Shown: piece after piece, positions 60,047 through 64,000 of the stretch
How positions within the stretch are numbered: the stretch's first letter is position 1
Layout of the letters: every line of letters begins with the position of its first letter
Source of the DNA: Toxonevra muliebris
Lineage: Eukaryota > Arthropoda > Insecta > Diptera > Pallopteridae
Direction: 5' to 3'
Length of the DNA stretch: 64,000 nucleotides
Assembly (NCBI GenBank): GCA_963691655.1
Contig: CAVNUY010000005.1
Span: 1 to 64,000 of the forward strand
The notes under the pieces: generated by a model
Seen by the model: the letters and a program-made list of their open reading frames with translations, nothing else
Databases searched by the model: none
Told to the model about the DNA's origin: nothing
Program-made: the position numbers and the translations under genes

Positions 60047-60582
60047 ACTGGTGCAAATACCTCATCATAGTCCTCACCGAACTTTTGTGAAAATCCCTGT
60101 GCAACGAATCTGGCTTTATATCGCAGCAATTCATCATCTGCAGCAGTTTTTATTTTGAATACCCATCTTCCACCAATCGCAGATTTCCCTGCCTGCAAAT
60201 CAACAAGTTCCCACGTACCGTTGTGTTTGTGTGACTAGATTTCATCTTGCATTGCAGTAAGCCACTGCTCCTTCTCGTCGCTATAAATTGCTTCATTCCT
60301 CGGTTCATTAATCTCTCTAGCCATGTGTATTTCTTCAATCAAACGCTTTGGTGGGACACTCTTATTTGCCCTTTGTGAAACCCGTACCGTTGGTTCAGCT
60401 TGCTCGCTTTTCTCTTCATGTGTTTCAGTTGCACACATCTCCTTTTCGATTTCATCATGAGCATTTGTTTGCTCCTCCTGAAGCGACGAGCCTTCAGCTT
60501 TAATTGCTTTCACATGACTGTCTTCTCGTGTTAGGCCTAAATCAATTAAAATTTCGTTATCGCTTACGTCTGATGTGCCAAA
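60047..60582 (-). pseudogene. pol: copia integrase-RT linker and RT start
   Basis: Acidic linker, then REINEPRNEAIYSDEKEQW, a stop near 60235, then GRWVFKIKTAADDELLRYKA and RFVAQGFSQKFGEDYDEVFA, the opening of copia RT. Homology ends at FAPV. The catalytic YVDD is missing. Confidence 0.8.
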
Positions 60583-61796
60583 TCAAACATCTCGACTAAC
60601 AACTACTTTGTTTGTTGTAGCGTTATAGCATCGATAAGCCTTCGAATTTTCGTCGTATCCAAGAAAAATCATTTCCGTAGCTACATTGTCCAACTTTCCT
60701 CTTTTTGCTGATGATATATACACAAAACATTTAGAGCCAAATATTTGAAAACTTTTTATACCTGGTTTAATGCAATTCCATCGTTCATATGGTGTCATGT
60801 TCGTTGTTCTAGTTATCACACGATTCTGAATAAAATTGGCTGTTGCAATTGCCTCACTCCAAAAACAATTTGGCAATCCTGCATCAATGAGCATGCAACG
60901 CGCCATTTCCATTAATGTGCGATTCTTCCTCACAGATTTACCATTTTGCTGTGGACAGTCTGCCACTGTAAGCTGTATCTGGATCCCGCTTGCCTTTAAA
61001 AAACTTGTGAGCTTTTCGATGTGTATTCACCGTCCCGATCAGACCGTATTACCTTTGGCTTTCTACCAAAGTTATTTTCACACAATGCAATGAACTGCTT
61101 CATTGTGCCTTCAATTTCCGATTTATGTGCCAATAAAACTAATGTAAAACGTGAATAATCGTCAATGAAGGTAACTAAATATCGTTTTCCACTTGAGGTC
61201 GCTGTACGCATTGGTCCGCAAACATCTGCACGTATTAGATCTAATACAGCTGATGACTCACTTGCTGATTTCTTTGGAAACGGTATTCGTGTCATTTTCC
61301 CCTTCATGCACACATCGCACACTTCTTTGATTCCACCATCTAATGCCATTTTTCGAATCACTGCCGGATCACGATACCCCATTTTTCGATGTAACTGATG
61401 TATGCATTTGTTATTGTTTGCTAGCACTGCATAAATTGCACCCGGTTGACGCAAGACATACAATTCACCAACTGTATCAGCTACACCTATCTGTTGACCA
61501 TTATGCTTGATTTGACAAATTGGGTCATCAAATTCAACTGTAAAACCATTTTTCGCCAATCGCCGGACAGAGAGTACATTCCCAACCAATTTTGGTGCAT
61601 ACGAAACTTCGGTTGCTTTTACTTTACGAATGCATCCACTTTCATCCAAAAATGTCAAATTAACCGTGCCTATTGCCTGTATACTTGTGATTCGCCATTT
61701 GCCAGTTCCACTGAGCTTCTGTACGATGCATCGATATCCGTAAAAAAACGTTTGTCGTTCACAATGTGTCGAGTTGCTCCAGAATCTATGGTTCAT
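60583..61796 (-). pseudogene. pol: copia protease tail, pre-integrase and integrase
   Basis: GNVLSVRRLAKNGFTVEFDD, a pre-integrase zinc domain (HQLHRKMGYRD with CDVCMKGK), integrase Asp in LIRADVCGPM, YLVTFIDDYSRF, second Asp in IRSDRDGEYTS. One shift near 60980, then CPQQNGKSVRKNRTLMEMAR where Lys replaces the catalytic Glu of NGxxER. Ends at about 60583. Confidence 0.8.
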
Positions 61797-61799
61797 CCT

Positions 61800-62491
61800 T
61801 TCTTTAAATTGTTGCCTTTTGAGAACAAAAAGTTTGATTCTTCAACTGTGTTTACTTTATCTGTTGCTTTTCCATCAGAGCTCCACTTCTTTTTACCATC
61901 CCGTTTTGCCAGCCAATCTCTGTATTTGGGGCAGTTCTTCTTTTGATGATTTGGCTTTTTGCAGAAAAAAAAACACCGACTTTGGCAACAGTCTTTAAAA
62001 CTGAATCACCCGAATTGCCTACCACATTTGCATGGCGCTCATATTCAGAGATAACATGTTGTTTCGCCACATCGAATGTGACTTCTGCTTCATTACGTGC
62101 CCCTAGTGCAGAAACCAAAGTATTATAACTTTCTGGCAAACTACTTAACAAAAATATTTTACTCCATAATGTCGATAATTCTGCTTCGCCGATGTCATGC
62201 AATTTGGTGAACAAATCCTGCATTCGATTTATGTGTGCCTTTGCATCGGCTCCTTCTTCCAGTTTCAGTGCACAAAATGATCGCACCAAATAGACTTTGT
62301 TCCCAAGCGAATTTTTCTCATGTTTGCTTAGCTGATTGTGCTGAACGAATATACGGAAGCTGATCATCTTCAACCGCTAAACCGAATTTTTCCAAATTTT
62401 GCTTTCGAAGCAGCAACTCCATTCTAAACTTCCAATTTGCATAATTGGTGTCGTTCAACTTTACGAGTTTCTGCCTTGCTACGTCCGCCAT
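61800..62491 (-). pseudogene. gag: copia gag region
   Basis: Starts MADVARQKLVKLNDTNYANW at 62491, the usual copia gag opening. A frameshift near 62340 leads to KVYLVRSFCALKLEEGADAK and the UBN2-type segment INRMQDLFTKLHDIGEAELS and ILLSSLPESYNTLV. A Cys/His knuckle is not clear; the expected region (near 61950) is shifted. Confidence 0.75.
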
Positions 62492-62570
62492 TTTCTATAT
62501 GCAAAATCTGCGTACCCTTTGTGATGTACCTTATTCTGAACTTTTTTTTTTTTTTTTGTTTAACTCCACC

Positions 62571-62586
62571 CACTGGGCCCATAACC
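62571..62586 (-). other. Copia primer binding site (internal initiator-Met tRNA)
   Basis: GGTTATGGGCCCAGTG on the minus strand, the same site used by Drosophila copia, which is primed by a cleaved half of tRNA-iMet. Confidence 0.8.
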
Positions 62587-62880
62587 TGTGGAATATCTAA
62601 ACTGATATTCACTAGTCGTAGATCAATTACCCTACTGAAATGTGGAATTTGTTAAGTAAAAACAAGAAATATAATTCTGATAAGAAAAAAAAACAAGTGT
62701 CGCTTTATTAGCAGTACTGTTTGATCGGTAACAAAAAGAAGTAAGAATTGTATATAATGTAAAAGCAAAAGAAACTGTATTATTGAATGTGTGTGAGTGT
62801 ACTAAAGTGTACTAAATTTAGAATAACTGAATCTTAAATCAATTCGTGTGAACGCTATATTTGATCAACACTGTCCTACA
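62587..62880 (-). repeat. Putative 5' LTR of the copia element
   Basis: The minus strand starts TGTAGGACAGTG and ends GATATTCCACA. The inner edge is set by the primer site; the outer edge is chosen for TG...CA ends and a copia-like length. Confidence 0.5.
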
Positions 62881-64000
62881 TTTTGATGATTTTGAATTAT
62901 TCAGTTTTACACCCATCATTGGTAAAATAATGAACAACTTTTGTCAAGACATCAACCCGAAAAAATCATGTTTGAGTTCTCTTATAGAATTGAATGCTAA
63001 AAAAGTGCAATTTTTTTCACTCGTAATTAACTGAAAATTTCTAGCCATAAATAACTAAAAAATAAATTCTATGAAAATGAAGACAATTTTAGAGCACTTA
63101 AACATGATTTGTTTTTCGCACTATTCTAGGAAATGTGTAGGTCGAATGACCTACACATGTTCTAGGAGCACTCAAAATCACATTTCTCTCAAACATTTAC
63201 TCGGTGTTCCACTTCCACGTGTTTAATGGTGTCAACATTCTTCTCAGTTATTGCTATCAACATCCCATCTTAACATACAAACCTTCATCATCTTTCTTAC
63301 TATGGCTCTCTAATAACTATCAACATACATCCTTTACAACTAAATTTGTATTGCTTGCCTTGCTGTGGTTCCCCTTATCGCTGCCTTAATTTGCTAAAGC
63401 CCTAACACGCATTTTTCAAATTTTACAGGATAATTTCGAGAATTTGTAATTTAAACAAAAAGAAAAGATTGCAAGTTTTCAGTGTAGGCTTCTAAAATTT
63501 TCGGAGCACATTTTTTATTATAATCCATCGAAAACTCTATACTGAAAAATGGATATTAGGGCCTTAGCAAAATAAGGCAGAGATATACACTTTTGAAGCA
63601 TTTCCTTTGTATGCCAAAATACTTCCACATTCTGCCCAACAACTACTACTAACCATCACAATGCAATGGTTTCTCAGGTATACAGTTTCAAACATTTTCT
63701 TTGCATTGGAGGTGTCACGCATATTTTATTTATTCCATTCATTTTTTTTCTACCATTTTCCATTGGCAATCAAAGCTCTCTAACCACAAATAATTTAGGA
63801 AATATACCTTATAAAACCCAGGTGGAACAGTCACTAACCCAAGCCTACCCATACTTTAACCACCAAATTCTATTGGCAAATCATATTATCATTCCAAATC
63901 TTAGAACTGCACTACAAATAGTTTCTAAGATATACAATAATGAAAATTCAGGTTATATGGAAAGTTCCTCGCCGTCTTTTTCAATCCTAACCACATTTTT
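62881..64000. other. Non-coding sequence to the window end
   Basis: No gene or element recognised. Contains one near-perfect hairpin at 63133-63158. Confidence 0.4.
63133..63158. repeat. 11-base-arm hairpin
   Basis: ATGTGTAGGTC, a 4-base loop, then GACCTACACAT, flanked by TTCTAGG on both sides. Confidence 0.7.

Larger units (their letters stand above)
59932..62880 (-). mobile_element. Ty1/copia element, 3' truncated
   Basis: Minus strand: putative LTR 62587-62880, an initiator-Met internal primer site, gag, pre-integrase domain, integrase and the first part of RT. It stops after FAPV (about 60050) with unrelated sequence beyond. No RNase H or second LTR. Confidence 0.85.

Noticed and set aside
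63133..63158. Hairpin near the right end considered as a tRNA or terminator
   Set aside because: No cloverleaf or T-loop sequence nearby, and bacterial-type terminators do not apply here.
1..64000. Host protein-coding genes
   Set aside because: Every frame with recognisable content belongs to a mobile element; no intron-exon gene, conserved domain of a cellular protein or CpG-like promoter was seen.

Overview
This is a eukaryotic, AT-rich window made almost entirely of transposable elements. No host gene, rRNA or tRNA gene could be supported. The mix is Ty3/gypsy elements of the 412/mdg1 type and others, BEL/Pao elements primed by tRNA-Tyr, a copia-type element with an internal initiator-Met primer site, Jockey, R1/LOA-like and RTE LINEs, and hAT, TA-target and TTAA-target DNA transposons. 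That mix points to an insect, most likely a fly (inference; no species named).

Layout, left to right. 1-5323: a 412/mdg1-like gypsy element on the minus strand, its pol running off the left edge, inserted in an R1-like LINE piece (5324-5545). 5546-7126: a non-autonomous element (copy A) cutting a gypsy gag remnant (7127-7524). 8513-8961: an internally deleted LINE sitting against a gypsy element (8947-12371) whose gag carries an N-terminal RING-H2 finger. 14605-15309 plus 24449-25028: one LINE split by BEL1 (15310-24448), which looks complete: identical LTRs, TAATC target duplication, an intact 1795-codon gag-pol and a second ORF before the 3' LTR. 25031-28297: a TIR transposon holding a hAT element (25476-27447), which holds TTAA-flanked miniature elements. 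28300-28916: Jockey ORF1 remnant. 29498-36793: a pogo-like TIR pair enclosing a Jockey LINE that is split by a decayed BEL element (BEL3, 30662-35980).

36945-53427 is one gypsy element (C) whose 3' LTR was split by BEL2 (39578-53210, TSD CTCAA). BEL2 was in turn hit by an RTE LINE fragment and by gypsy F (43320-47988, TSD TACA). 53497-55223 is copy B of the non-autonomous element, in opposite orientation to copy A. 57590-58370 is a 412/mdg1-like integrase remnant. 59932-62880 is a truncated copia-type element. The remaining stretches are AT-rich and show no recognisable coding content.

The observations most worth checking are: (1) an accessory zinc-knuckle ORF shared by BEL1 and BEL2, each behind a good splice acceptor and ending about 20 bases inside the 3' LTR; (2) a RING-H2 domain at the start of a gypsy gag; (3) a canonical GGGAAAC -1 frameshift heptamer at a gypsy gag/pol overlap; (4) a TATA box set inside a 15-base palindrome in both BEL LTR families; (5) two copies of a non-autonomous element that carries a copia integrase motif.
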